The notes: generated by a model not told the origin, from the sequence alone. A stretch of DNA of 61,138 nucleotides from CAYZBF01 sp964476585 (GCA_964476585.1 CAYZBF010000010.1:1-61138), one strand, 5' to 3'; positions 34,685-43,587 are shown, counted from the stretch's first letter. Made by a program: numbers and translations.

Positions 34685-35151
34685 GTAGACCATCATGGGA
34701 TGAGTACTTTATGAATATTACTGAACTTGTTGCCAGTAGAGCAACATGTCTCCGGAGAAAAGTTGGTGCGGTACTTGTTCGTGATAAACGTATACTAACT
34801 ACAGGATATAATGGGCCACCTAGTGGTATTCCGCATTGTGACGAAAGAGGCGGATGTATTCGTGATAAACTCAATATTCCTTCAGGGGAACGGATGGAGC
34901 TCTCACGGGCGATTCATGCTGAGCAGAATGCAATAATTCAGGCAGCCAAAGTGGGTATTTCAATAGAGGGGTCTATTCTATATGTAACTACCCACCCCTG
35001 TTTTACCTGTTCTAAGATGCTAATAAATGCCGGGGTAAAGAAAATCATATATAAAGAGGGTTACCCTGATACATTTGCAAAGGAGATATTAGAAGAAGCG
35101 GGGGTCCAGGTGGTGCGATTTGATGATTTATTAAGAGAAGGAAGGAATTAA
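34681..35151 (+). CDS. comEB: dCMP deaminase (ComEB-like)
   Basis: 156 residues. The zinc deaminase motifs are HAEQNAIIQAAKVG and HPCFTCSKMLINAGVKKIIY, with an extra metal/effector loop (HCDERGGCIRDKLNIPSGER) typical of dCMP deaminases. It produces dUMP for thymidylate synthesis. ThyX is encoded at 44121-44759, so both steps toward dTMP occur in the window, though in separate units. Confidence 0.93.
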   Translation: MSRPSWDEYFMNITELVASRATCLRRKVGAVLVRDKRILTTGYNGPPSGIPHCDERGGCIRDKLNIPSGERMELSRAIHAEQNAIIQAAKVGISIEGSILYVTTHPCFTCSKMLINAGVKKIIYKEGYPDTFAKEILEEAGVQVVRFDDLLREGRN

Positions 35152-35169
35152 CAAAGACCCTTTTACCTA

Positions 35170-35198
35170 TTGACATAGAGAAGTATTTATCTTATATT
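35170..35198 (+). promoter_or_regulatory. Promoter of the Glu-rich TPR gene
   Basis: TTGACA, 17-base spacer, TATATT. The predicted start leaves a leader of about 10 bases that just covers an AAAAGGAG site before the ATG at 35216. It probably drives the TPR gene, the M24 peptidase and efp. Confidence 0.75.
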
Positions 35199-35215
35199 AA
35201 AAAAAAGGAGTTCCT

Positions 35216-36763
35216 ATGAATGAAGATTTAAACAGGCTAAAAGAACGTTTGGAAAGGGATCCAGATTCACTGTTATTTGCTCAATATTCGGATCTCCTCA
35301 GGAAAGAAGGCCGTATAGATGAAGCAATAGAAATAGCGGAAAGGGGGGTGGGGAAACATCCGGAATATGCCACAGGATTTTTGGTGCTTGGAAGATGCTA
35401 TAAAGTGAAAGAGTCAAAAGAAAAGGCCATAAAACACCTGGAAACAGCTTCTAAATTAGATAAACAGAGTATTCTTGCTTTAAAGGAACTTAGTGAATTA
35501 TATACTGAACAAAATGACAATATGAATGCAAAAAGGGTATTAAGTAGATTATTAGAATTAGATCCCCTGGACAGGGAGGCAAAAAGGATGTTGAGGGAGG
35601 TTGAGGAGAAGGAAAGTAAAGAAAGTGTAGTAGGATTAGGGGAAGAGGGATTATCTTCTTACTTCGAAGAGGAGAAATTTACAAGTGAAGAGGAAGAATT
35701 ACCAGTTGAGGAAGAAGAATTATTGGGTGAAGAGAAAGAATTACCTGGCGAGGAAGAAGAATTATTGGGTGAAGAGGAAGAATTACCTGGCGAGGAAGAA
35801 GGACTCCCCGCTGAGGAGGAAGTAGTTAAAGGAGAACCAAAATCCAGTTTTGAAGAAATTGCTCTTGAGGAGATTGCTGAAGAGGAAATAGAGGTGTCTA
35901 GAGACATTAGCGATAAGGAGTCTGGTGTTGAGGAAGTTTCAGGGGAAGAAATTGAAAGCATCTTTGCTTTTGACGAAGAAATAGGTGGAGAAGTTGAGGA
36001 AGAGGTTGTAGGAGTGAAAGAGGCTGAAGGGAAAGAAGCAGAGGATAAGATGCCTGCCACTTCTGCTGCAGAAGAAGAAATCAAAGAGGAGATGGAGTTC
36101 GAAGCCTTCTTTAGAGGGGAAGGAGAAGGTGAAGAGGTGAAGGTAGAAGAGGAAGAAGAGGGAAAAATCAGTGAAAAGATGGCCCCTGCTGCTCCTCCAG
36201 GTAAAGAAGAAGTTGAGGAGGCTGGAGAAGAGAAGATGGAATTTGAAGAGTTGTTTGGAGAAGAAGGCATTGCGGAAGAGTTTCTAGAATTTGAAGAGAT
36301 TCCCGAAGAGGAGAAAGCGGGAGAAGAGCCAGAAGAAGTTGTAAAGGAAAGAGAAACGGGTATTCCATCCGAAGAAGATGTAGAGAAGACAACTGCCGCG
36401 GTAGAGAAGGAAAAGAAAGCACCTGAGGGAATAAAAGTAACTTCCGAACTTGCAGAAATATATCAAAGGAGTGGATTTAATGACAAAGCTTTAGAAGTCT
36501 ATGAGAAATTATATGAGCAGAATAAGGATGAAGAGATAAAGAAGAAGATTGATGAATTAAAGGGTGAGACTCGGATGAAAGATTTAGGTTCAAGCAGTAA
36601 AGGAGAGCAGGATACCGGGATATTTTCAAAGTTAGATAAAAAAGCGCCAATAGAAACTGAGGGGTTTAAGGAAGAGGAAAAGATTTCTGAAGAACCACAG
36701 GAGGGAGATAAGGAATCGAATAAAAATTTCCGAGATTGGATTGATGGGATAAGCGGGACATAA
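35216..36763 (+). CDS. Glutamate-rich TPR protein
   Basis: 515 residues. Residues 1-130 contain about three TPRs (YATGFLVLGRCYKVKESKEK, AKRVLSRLLELDPLDREAKR). About 140-410 is an extremely acidic, low-complexity region with repeats of EEELLGEE and ELPGEE. A further TPR follows near 420 (LAEIYQRSGFNDKALEVYEK), then a charged tail. The acidic part is likely disordered. No signal peptide is present. Such TPR-acidic proteins often accompany motility or polarity systems, but the function here is unknown. The peptidase gene starts 2 bases after its stop. Confidence 0.85.
   Translation: MNEDLNRLKERLERDPDSLLFAQYSDLLRKEGRIDEAIEIAERGVGKHPEYATGFLVLGRCYKVKESKEKAIKHLETASKLDKQSILALKELSELYTEQNDNMNAKRVLSRLLELDPLDREAKRMLREVEEKESKESVVGLGEEGLSSYFEEEKFTSEEEELPVEEEELLGEEKELPGEEEELLGEEEELPGEEEGLPAEEEVVKGEPKSSFEEIALEEIAEEEIEVSRDISDKESGVEEVSGEEIESIFAFDEEIGGEVEEEVVGVKEAEGKEAEDKMPATSAAEEEIKEEMEFEAFFRGEGEGEEVKVEEEEEGKISEKMAPAAPPGKEEVEEAGEEKMEFEELFGEEGIAEEFLEFEEIPEEEKAGEEPEEVVKERETGIPSEEDVEKTTAAVEKEKKAPEGIKVTSELAEIYQRSGFNDKALEVYEKLYEQNKDEEIKKKIDELKGETRMKDLGSSSKGEQDTGIFSKLDKKAPIETEGFKEEEKISEEPQEGDKESNKNFRDWIDGISGT
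35708..35791 (+). repeat. Two tandem 42-bp units within the Glu-rich region
   Basis: Units 35708-35749 and 35750-35791 differ by a single base and encode EEEELLGEE[K/E]ELPG. Degenerate copies flank them on both sides. They point to recent in-frame expansion by slippage or unequal exchange. Confidence 0.85.
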
Positions 36764-36765
36764 TT

Positions 36766-37836
36766 GTGGCGGATCGTGTAAAGGAATTACAGAGTAAATT
36801 TAAAAGCAATAATATCGATTGCTTTTTAGTAACTTCTATAAAAAACATATATTATTTGACTGGATTTACTGGCGATGCCAGTATTCTTTTTATATCTCCT
36901 CGTAAGGTTAGATTGATTACGGATTACAGATTTCAAGGAGAAGTAGTAGATAGGGTTCAAAATGCAGAGGTATGCCTAACAAAGAAGAAATATTTTGAGA
37001 AACTTGCAACAGAGCGAGTTATAAAGAGGAAGGAACGAATAGGTTTTGAATCAAACCATGTATCCTATGATCTCTACTGGAAGTTAAGAAAGAAGTTTGA
37101 TTGGTTAAAGTTTAAGAGTTTCGATTCATTCGTTGAAGATCTAAGAATAAGAAAGTCAGAGGAAGAGATTGAGAATATTAGAAAAGCCTGCAAGATAGGT
37201 GATAGAGCATTTTCAGAGGTATTAAATTACATAAGACCAGGAGTCAGAGAGATAGAAATTGCAGCAGAGTTAGAATACAGGATGAAGAAATTAGGTGGCG
37301 AGAAAGTAGCATTTGATACTATAGTAGCTTCGGGTTTCCGGTCCTCTATTCCGCATGGAACCGCTTCAGATAAGAAGATAAAGAATGGTGAATTTATTAC
37401 ATTAGATTTCGGCACTTATTACAAGGGCTACGCATCTGATATGACAAGGACGGTATTCTTAGGTACCCCTACGGATAAAGACAAAAAGATTTATGAGATT
37501 GTATATAATGCTCAAAAGCTTGCTCGAGATACTACCAAAGCAGGAACCAAATTAAAAAAACTTGATGGAGTTGCCAGGAATTACATAGAGAAGAGTGGTT
37601 ATGGTAAATACTTTACCCATTCCCTAGGTCATGGTTTGGGTTTGGATGTTCATGAAGCTCCCGCTGTCTCATATAAAAACAATAATGGAATCGTTGAGGA
37701 TGGAATAGTATTTACTATTGAGCCTGGCATATATATACCTGATTATCAGGGTATACGTATTGAGGATACAATTGCGATTCAAAATAGTAAAGTAGATGTT
37801 CTGACTAAATCAAAGCGGGAGTTAATAGTCTTATAA
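36766..37836 (+). CDS. M24 metallopeptidase (Xaa-Pro aminopeptidase/dipeptidase)
   Basis: 356 residues, GTG start. The N-terminal creatinase-like domain (to about 125) is followed by the pita-bread domain. Metal ligands are seen in ITLDFGTYYKGYASDMTRTV (two Asp), FTHSLGHGLGLDVHEAP (His), FTIEPGIYIPDYQGIRIEDT (two Glu). It removes N-terminal residues next to proline. The order peptidase-efp is very common, and efp starts 1 base after its stop. Confidence 0.93.
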   Translation: MADRVKELQSKFKSNNIDCFLVTSIKNIYYLTGFTGDASILFISPRKVRLITDYRFQGEVVDRVQNAEVCLTKKKYFEKLATERVIKRKERIGFESNHVSYDLYWKLRKKFDWLKFKSFDSFVEDLRIRKSEEEIENIRKACKIGDRAFSEVLNYIRPGVREIEIAAELEYRMKKLGGEKVAFDTIVASGFRSSIPHGTASDKKIKNGEFITLDFGTYYKGYASDMTRTVFLGTPTDKDKKIYEIVYNAQKLARDTTKAGTKLKKLDGVARNYIEKSGYGKYFTHSLGHGLGLDVHEAPAVSYKNNNGIVEDGIVFTIEPGIYIPDYQGIRIEDTIAIQNSKVDVLTKSKRELIVL

Positions 37837-37837
37837 G

Positions 37838-38395
37838 ATGGGTTCAGTTAGTGATCTCAGGAAGGGATTGATAATAGGATTTGAGGGTTCAATCTACGAA
37901 GTGATAGATTTCCTTCACGTAAATCCAGGTAAGGGACAGGCTTTTGTCCGAACAACCCTGAAAAACTTGGAGACCGAAACAACCATCAAACGAACCTTTA
38001 AGAAAGGCGATAATTTTGATGTATTAAAGTTGGAAGAAAAAGCTGCGCAGTACTTATATAAGGATGATTGTAATTATTTCTTTATGGACATGGAAAGTTA
38101 TGAACAGTATGTAATTGATGAAACAAAGATAGGCTCCAGTAAAAATTATTTAAGAGAAGGCATGGAGTATAAAGTGAGGATGGCTGAAGGGAAAGCCCTT
38201 GGAATAACGCTTCCGAATTTTGTGACCTTAATAGTTACTTCTACTGAAGCAGGGATCAAGGGCAACACAACCCAGGGAGGATCTAAGCCGGCTGTGCTTG
38301 AAACTGGTGTTAGAATCAAAGTCCCGCTATTCATTGAGGAAGGGGACGAGGTGGTTGTTGATACAAGAACAGGTGAGTACTCCGAAAGGAAATAG
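37838..38395 (+). CDS. efp: Translation elongation factor P
   Basis: 185 residues with three beta domains. EF-P relieves ribosome stalling at proline runs. The loop HVNPGKGQAFVRTTLKN carries the Lys that is modified in many species (PGKG). No modification enzyme gene (epmA, ymfI or rhamnosyltransferase type) is adjacent. It abuts the M24 peptidase gene. Confidence 0.98.
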   Translation: MGSVSDLRKGLIIGFEGSIYEVIDFLHVNPGKGQAFVRTTLKNLETETTIKRTFKKGDNFDVLKLEEKAAQYLYKDDCNYFFMDMESYEQYVIDETKIGSSKNYLREGMEYKVRMAEGKALGITLPNFVTLIVTSTEAGIKGNTTQGGSKPAVLETGVRIKVPLFIEEGDEVVVDTRTGEYSERK

Positions 38396-38406
38396 GAGGA
38401 GGTTTT

Positions 38407-39048
38407 ATGTCTGAGAAAGATATAGGGTATGAAAGGAGTCTAAATGCTGGAGAAACCTTGTTCCGAGAGGGGGATAAGGGTGATGAAATGTATCTCATTA
38501 AGACTGGTAAAATAAAGATTGTCAAAGAAATGGATCCGGGGGAGGAAAAAACGCTTGCGGTATTGGAGGCAGGGTCGTTTTTTGGCGAGATGGCTGTTTT
38601 AGATAAACGTCCCCGTTCAGCCTCAGCAATAGCGGAGACCGATACAGAACTTATTATTGTAGATAGAGGTGTTTTTCTTCGCAAAGTTAACGAAAATCCC
38701 TTTATTAAATATATTATATCCACACTTTCCGATCGTCTCAGAAAGACCGATAATATGCTTAAATATTTTTCAGTTCATAATGAACGGATACGTTTTATCC
38801 AGTATCTTAGAGATAGGGGAAAAAGGAATGATAGTGGCACAGGAGAGTTTATTGACACTGGTTTAGATCCACAGGGGAAAGAAGTTGCGAATATGATTGG
38901 TCTTACTCCTAATAAAATAAAAGACTATCTGGACAAATTGGCAAAGTATAATATTGTAGAACTGAGAGATACTATTATAATAAATTCATTGGAAAGACTC
39001 AAAAAGTACCAGGAATTTATCTCTCTGCAGGAAGAGTTCGAAAGATAA
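38407..39048 (+). CDS. CRP/FNR-type cyclic-nucleotide-binding regulator
   Basis: 213 residues. The cyclic-nucleotide-binding domain (residues 15-115) has GETLFREGDKGDEMYLIKTG and the phosphate-binding cassette FFGEMAVLDKRPRSASAIA, which fits cAMP or cGMP binding. The C-terminal part (GKEVANMIGLTPNKIKDYLD) looks like a winged helix, although weaker than in CRP. AGGAGG precedes the ATG. A decayed tandem copy follows. No adenylate cyclase is in the window, so the ligand is unknown. Confidence 0.85.
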   Translation: MSEKDIGYERSLNAGETLFREGDKGDEMYLIKTGKIKIVKEMDPGEEKTLAVLEAGSFFGEMAVLDKRPRSASAIAETDTELIIVDRGVFLRKVNENPFIKYIISTLSDRLRKTDNMLKYFSVHNERIRFIQYLRDRGKRNDSGTGEFIDTGLDPQGKEVANMIGLTPNKIKDYLDKLAKYNIVELRDTIIINSLERLKKYQEFISLQEEFER

Positions 39049-39124
39049 CCTTCCAAGATTACCTATTCTACAGATTTGTGAACCAATTAATATAGTAAGA
39101 TTGAATTAGCTTTAGGAGGTGAGA

Positions 39125-39810
39125 GTGGGATCAAAGGATTTAGAATATGAAAAGACTCTTAAGGCTGGAGAAACCTTGTTCCGAGAGGGGGATAAGGGTG
39201 ATGAAATGTATCTCATAAAAAGGGGTAAGATAGGAATAGCAAAAGAAGTGGAGGGAGGGGAGAAGACCCTCGCTATCTTGGAAGACGGAGCGTTTTTTTG
39301 GGAGATGGCAATTATTGAAAATAAATCTCGATCAGCTTCCGCCATAGCAAAAGAAAACGCAGAGTTAGTAATTGTGAATAAAGAGGCGTTTTTGAATAAA
39401 GTTAATGAGAATCCATTTATCAAATACGTCATAATAACACTAATACATCGCCTGAGAGAGACTAATGGTATGTGGATGTACCAGGCATCAGTAATGCGAA
39501 AGCCCGATTGATCAGGTTTATCAGATATAAAGCAGAGGAGAGTGATGAAGGGTCTGGGGTAAATATTGACTCTAAAATTCCTTTAAATTATGAATAGATA
39601 TCTACTGCTATAGCGATGGAACCTTCTAAAGTGAAAAATTTCCTAAATGAATTGGCAGAGAAAAATATCCTCGAAAATAAAGAGACCATAATAGTCAATT
39701 TCATGGAAAGAATTAAAGAATATGAAGATATTGTGGTGACTCAAGAGGAATTTAAGGAGATTGAGGAGTACGAGGCGATTATTGAGCTTAGGGAAGAATT
39801 GGAAGGGTAA
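39125..39810 (+). pseudogene. Degenerate tandem copy of the cyclic-nucleotide-binding regulator
   Basis: Starts at GTG 39125 behind AGGAGG, aligned residue by residue with the intact gene at 38407. The phosphate-binding cassette is damaged (FWEMA instead of FGEMA). Near 39490 the frame shifts (the main frame ends at QASVMRKPD; the other frame continues ARLIRFIRYKAEESDEGSG), and a TAG follows at 39595-39597. The C-terminal half resumes as AMEPSKVKNFLNELAEKNIL to 39810. A 53-base stretch is identical to the parent gene. Confidence 0.85.
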
Positions 39811-41058
39811 TTAACCTATTTGCTCAAAATCTGTGTAAGGAATCAGCGGATCTGGAATCTTAATTTCCCCATTTTTCATTTGATAGTTCTCTAAAATTGC
39901 TACCATCAATCGTGGTGTTGCAACACCAGATGCATTTAGTGTATGGATATGTTTTGTCTCTCCCTTTTCTTTTATTCTGATCTGTGCTCTTCTTGCCTGG
40001 AAGTCTTCGAAGTTACTTATGGAAGAAACCTCGAGCCATTTTTCTACTCCAGGTGCAAGCACTTCAATGTCATAGGTTTTCGCTGAAGCAAACGAGAGAT
40101 CGTCTATGGGTAGCTGGAGTACACGGTAGGGTACATCCAGAAGTATAATTACATCTAACGCTTCTTTCAATAAGTGTTCAAGAGTATTGTAGGATTCCTC
40201 AGGGTGAACAAAGTTTACAAGCTCAACCTTATTGAACTGGTGAATTCTAAGGAGTCCTTTGGTTTCCTTTCCATAGGAACCCGCTTCCCTTCTAAAACAG
40301 GCACTATAACCGCAATACTTGATTGGAAGATCATCCTTTTCTAATATTTTATTGGCAAGGATGTTAGTTAGGGGGACTTCTGCAGTAGGATTTAAGAAGA
40401 ACCCATCCCTTCTTGTTATATACATGTCGTCTCTCATCTTGGGAAGTTGTCCTGTGGTGAACATCGCATTTTCATTTACCAGGAAGGGGGGAAAGATCTC
40501 CGTATAACCATGACGCTTAATATGGAGATCAAGCATGAAGTTGATTAAAGCCCTTTCTAAGATAGCTCCCTTTTCTTTATATAGTGCAAAATGACTGCCT
40601 GCAACACAGGAGGCACTTTGGAAATCAAGAATTCCAAGAGATTCTCCTAATTCAATATGAGTAAGAGGCTTGAAGGAGAATTTTCTAATTCCCGTGGGTC
40701 TCTTAATAACTACCGGTTCAGCATGAACTGAGGGATGAATTCTATTTGGTATCCAAGAGATAAAGTCGTTAACCTTCTTCTGAATCTCTCTTAAATCCCT
40801 CTCTTTTTCAGTTACCTCTTTCTTCAGTTCCTCTAGTTCCTGAAGCAATGTTGAAGTATCTTTACCTATTCTTTTTAATTCTCCCACCTTTTGCCCTTTT
40901 TCATTCCTTTGGCGAAAGAGTTTATCTGCTTCTCCTTTCAAGGCCTTTCTCTCATCGTTTAGTTTTATGAATTCCTGGAAGTCTAAGGAAATTCCCTTTT
41001 TCTCCGAGATTTCCTTAAGTTCTTCTATATGCTTTTCTACGTACCTTATATTATACAT
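39811..41058 (-). CDS. serS: Seryl-tRNA synthetase
   Basis: 415 residues, class II. The N-terminal antiparallel coiled coil (about 30-105) grips the long variable arm of tRNA-Ser. Motif 2 is in FRREAGSYGKETKGLLRIHQ and motif 3 near the end (TLNASGVATPRLMVAILENY). It overlaps the upstream small frame at 41051 by 8 bases and so belongs to the unit histidine kinase-pncB-serS. Its stop touches the end of the pseudogene on the other strand. Confidence 0.97.
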   Translation of the reverse strand: MYNIRYVEKHIEELKEISEKKGISLDFQEFIKLNDERKALKGEADKLFRQRNEKGQKVGELKRIGKDTSTLLQELEELKKEVTEKERDLREIQKKVNDFISWIPNRIHPSVHAEPVVIKRPTGIRKFSFKPLTHIELGESLGILDFQSASCVAGSHFALYKEKGAILERALINFMLDLHIKRHGYTEIFPPFLVNENAMFTTGQLPKMRDDMYITRRDGFFLNPTAEVPLTNILANKILEKDDLPIKYCGYSACFRREAGSYGKETKGLLRIHQFNKVELVNFVHPEESYNTLEHLLKEALDVIILLDVPYRVLQLPIDDLSFASAKTYDIEVLAPGVEKWLEVSSISNFEDFQARRAQIRIKEKGETKHIHTLNASGVATPRLMVAILENYQMKNGEIKIPDPLIPYTDFEQIG

Positions 41059-41254
41059 CCAGATATCTCACTTGTTTTAATACTCTCTTTCTTATACTAT
41101 CTATTGTTTCTGATTTTTTTATCATCTCACCCTTTTCTATCAGTTTTAAAGTTAAAGGAGTCATTAAGTTTCCACATCCACATTTATGAATTATATCATT
41201 CTTAAATACAGTCTTTCTCTTCCCGCATCTTTCGCATTCGGAAATCCATTTCAT
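41051..41254 (-). CDS. Probable zinc-knuckle C-terminal part of nicotinate phosphoribosyltransferase
   Basis: A 67-residue frame with CERC and CGC clusters (SECERCGKRKTVF, HKCGCGNLMTPLTLKLIEKG) and the end IDSIRKRVLKQVRYLDV. Archaeal-type nicotinate phosphoribosyltransferases end in exactly such a Cys4 knuckle and an IRERVLxQ-like helix. The frame lies +1 relative to pncB and overlaps its end by 53 bases. A single-base change in an A7G7 run would fuse both into about 385 residues. A stand-alone small protein is the alternative. Confidence 0.65.
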   Translation of the reverse strand: MKWISECERCGKRKTVFKNDIIHKCGCGNLMTPLTLKLIEKGEMIKKSETIDSIRKRVLKQVRYLDV

Positions 41255-42209
41255 TCCAGCTGCCCCCCCTTTTTTTAGTTACTGGGTCATCCTCTATCTC
41301 GACAATATCCAGGTTAAAGTTAATAGTCGGTGCATCAGAAAGACTGGTTCCAATGTCGTACCCATCAACCCAGGGGTTGAGATTAGTAATAGTATATTCG
41401 TCCAAACCCCCGCTAACAAATATTCCTACATTTCTATAGTTTTTAAGATTGAGTTCCTCTCTAATCTCACGAGCAATTCCTGCCCAACTGCTCCTCCTTG
41501 AGGATGGTGTATCAATTCTAACGGCATTTAGCTTTTCTCCAATAGCCTTCGCAACTCGTAAGGTCTCTACTTTTTCATCACTGAAGGTGTCCACCAGAAT
41601 AATCCTTGGAACTTCTTCTGATACTGCGTTATCATAGGCGATTGCTGCTCGTTCTGTATCACCAAGGATGAGTATTACTGAATGGGGCATGGTTCCCTGG
41701 GGTCTTATATTCAGCCGTTCCCCGGATAGCACAGCAGATACTCCATCCACTCCTCCTGAATATGCATATCTGTCTATCACTGGGGTTATAGAGGGATGCA
41801 TTCTCCTCGCACCGAAAGAAAGTATTTGTTTACCTTTAGCGGCAATCCTGCATCTTGCCGCCTTTGTCGAGATACCTGATGCCTGGCAGAGGAAACCTAA
41901 AAGTGGTGTCTCTAAGGAAGCAAAATCCAAATATTTTCCTTTAATTGTAAAAACTGGTTCTCTGGGATAGAATAGACTACCCTCTGGAAGTGACCATATA
42001 TCAACGTCTAAATTATTGAATAGTTGTAAAGCTTCTTCTAAGCCTGTAAATATTCCCCATTTATAATCATCCGGAAGATTCTTTGCCCATATTTCTGCAA
42101 CAACCTCAGGATTTTTGTTTTCTGCTTTTAATATCTCTTCTGCTCTGTGGAAATATATATCTGTTGTCTTCCCGGAAAGAATCTCTTTTTCTGTGGCATG
42201 AATTTGCAT
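41202..42209 (-). CDS. pncB: Nicotinate phosphoribosyltransferase (archaeal-type, catalytic part)
   Basis: 335 residues as read. It makes nicotinate mononucleotide from nicotinate and PRPP for NAD salvage. It shows HATEKEILSGKTTDIYFHRA, SFGARRMHPSITPVIDRYAY, PQGTMPHSVILILGDTERA, VDTFSDEKVETLRVAKAIGE and IFVSGGLDEYTITNL. The last 24 residues (after VTKK) are unlike the family, because the frame runs past an A7G7 homopolymer (41263-41276); the true C-terminal domain is in the next frame. GAGGT precedes the ATG. Confidence 0.93.
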   Translation of the reverse strand: MQIHATEKEILSGKTTDIYFHRAEEILKAENKNPEVVAEIWAKNLPDDYKWGIFTGLEEALQLFNNLDVDIWSLPEGSLFYPREPVFTIKGKYLDFASLETPLLGFLCQASGISTKAARCRIAAKGKQILSFGARRMHPSITPVIDRYAYSGGVDGVSAVLSGERLNIRPQGTMPHSVILILGDTERAAIAYDNAVSEEVPRIILVDTFSDEKVETLRVAKAIGEKLNAVRIDTPSSRRSSWAGIAREIREELNLKNYRNVGIFVSGGLDEYTITNLNPWVDGYDIGTSLSDAPTINFNLDIVEIEDDPVTKKRGGSWNEMDFRMRKMREEKDCI

Positions 42210-42272
42210 CTATTTTACCTCAGCTTTCAGGTCTTTACAAATATTTTAAGGGCTTAAATTAGTTAATAATAC

Positions 42273-43346
42273 TCAACTTTCTAAATTCCTGATAAATATG
42301 TTGTAGGTAGTTCCTTTGCCTTCCTTACTTTCTACTTCTATCTTTCCGTTGTGGTCTTCCACTACTTTTTTCACAACCGTCATTCCAAGTCCTGAACCTG
42401 ACTTACCGTAAGTGAAGAATGGGTCAAATATTCTGTCAATTATGTTTTCTGGTATGCCTTTACCATTATCACGAATATAAAATTTAATGCCCTCTCTTGC
42501 TTCTGTTGCACCCATCTCAATCTTCCCCGCATCCGTAATAGCCTCACTGCTGTTTTTTAAGAGATTTAAGAAAACCCTTTTCATTTTAAATGGGTCAAAG
42601 TGACTATATAGCTCGGGAGGAACATTTACAAGGAGTTCAATTTTTTCACTATCAATACTTCCCCTGAACATTTCGACTATATCATTAAAGAACCACGAAA
42701 TGTTAAATTTTTGGATATTTAGACTCGTTTTATCTCTTCCGAATTCCAGTATGTCCTCAATAAAATTAAATATAAAATTAAGAGAATCTTCTATGGTTCT
42801 TATATAGTTTTTAAGTTTTGGGTCTTTGACGTCTTCCTTTAACAACGAGGTATAACCTTTTATTGCAGAAAGAGGAGATTTCAGGTCGTGGACTATAGTG
42901 GCACCGAGTTTTCCCAGGGTGGCAAGCCTTTCCTCCTGAAGTTCTCTATCAACAATCCTTTCATCAATCTTTCTAATTCTCCCTGAAAGTGTTTTCAAGA
43001 GTGCCACTGCGAGCATGGGCTTTGTCTTAAGTAGATTAAAAAAGCTATCTTTACTTGTTTCGAAGAGTTCTACGTTCTCAATTGCCACAACTGTTGCTGA
43101 TCGTGGTTTTTTCTCTAGGGGAGACATTTCACCGATGATGTCTCCGGATTTTAGCTCTGCTAAAATCTGTCCCTTTTTTATTACCACGACACTGCCCTTA
43201 CTAAGTATATATACTTCATCACCCAATTCGCCTTCTTTTATAAGAGGAGTTCCCTTTAGGAAATGGACTGGAGTAAATAGGTCTTTTATCTCCTTAAGTT
43301 CCTTTTCGCTTATCCCTTGAAACAATTCTTTAAAAACTTCTTCCAT
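42273..43346 (-). CDS. Histidine kinase with N-terminal cyclic-nucleotide-binding domain
   Basis: 357 residues, no membrane helix. Residues 20-125 form a cyclic-nucleotide-binding domain (GDEVYILSKGSVVVIKKGQI, IIGEMSPLEKKPRSATVVAI). The kinase core follows with the H box GATIVHDLKSPLSAIKGYTS (His153), the N box FLNLLKNSSEAITDAGKIEM, the G1 box FYIRDNGKGIP and the G2 box GKSGSGLGMTVVKKVV. It is a cytoplasmic sensor kinase that may respond to a cyclic nucleotide. No response regulator is adjacent. A leaderless-type promoter precedes it and pncB follows after 63 bases. Confidence 0.9.
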   Translation of the reverse strand: MEEVFKELFQGISEKELKEIKDLFTPVHFLKGTPLIKEGELGDEVYILSKGSVVVIKKGQILAELKSGDIIGEMSPLEKKPRSATVVAIENVELFETSKDSFFNLLKTKPMLAVALLKTLSGRIRKIDERIVDRELQEERLATLGKLGATIVHDLKSPLSAIKGYTSLLKEDVKDPKLKNYIRTIEDSLNFIFNFIEDILEFGRDKTSLNIQKFNISWFFNDIVEMFRGSIDSEKIELLVNVPPELYSHFDPFKMKRVFLNLLKNSSEAITDAGKIEMGATEAREGIKFYIRDNGKGIPENIIDRIFDPFFTYGKSGSGLGMTVVKKVVEDHNGKIEVESKEGKGTTYNIFIRNLES

Positions 43347-43352
43347 ATGCCT

Positions 43353-43382
43353 TATATATTAGATTAATCAAAAAAATGTCAA
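43353..43382 (-). promoter_or_regulatory. Promoter of the histidine kinase gene (leaderless type)
   Basis: Minus strand TTGACA, 18-base spacer, TATATA ending 6 bases before the ATG at 43346. The start point should coincide with the A of ATG. No Shine-Dalgarno is present. Confidence 0.7.
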
Positions 43383-43587
43383 GGTATAAAAACTCTTTTA
43401 TCTTATTTGAATTTTGTCTGGAATTTTAAAGAAAATAATCTCTATCAATGGTTGTTGCAGATTTTTATTAAAAAAGCTTTTAATAGGAGCCTCTTTTTAA
43501 ATTTATGCCTGAATATATTCTTGAAAGAGATATAGGTTAAAGTGAAATACATGTATGAAAAATCGGGGTTATTGGAAAAGATTTACC

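Noticed and set aside
35659..36270. 203-codon Ser-rich frame on the minus strand
   Set aside because: It is the antisense of Glu codons in the acidic TPR protein; composition is trivial and the sense protein has TPR homology.
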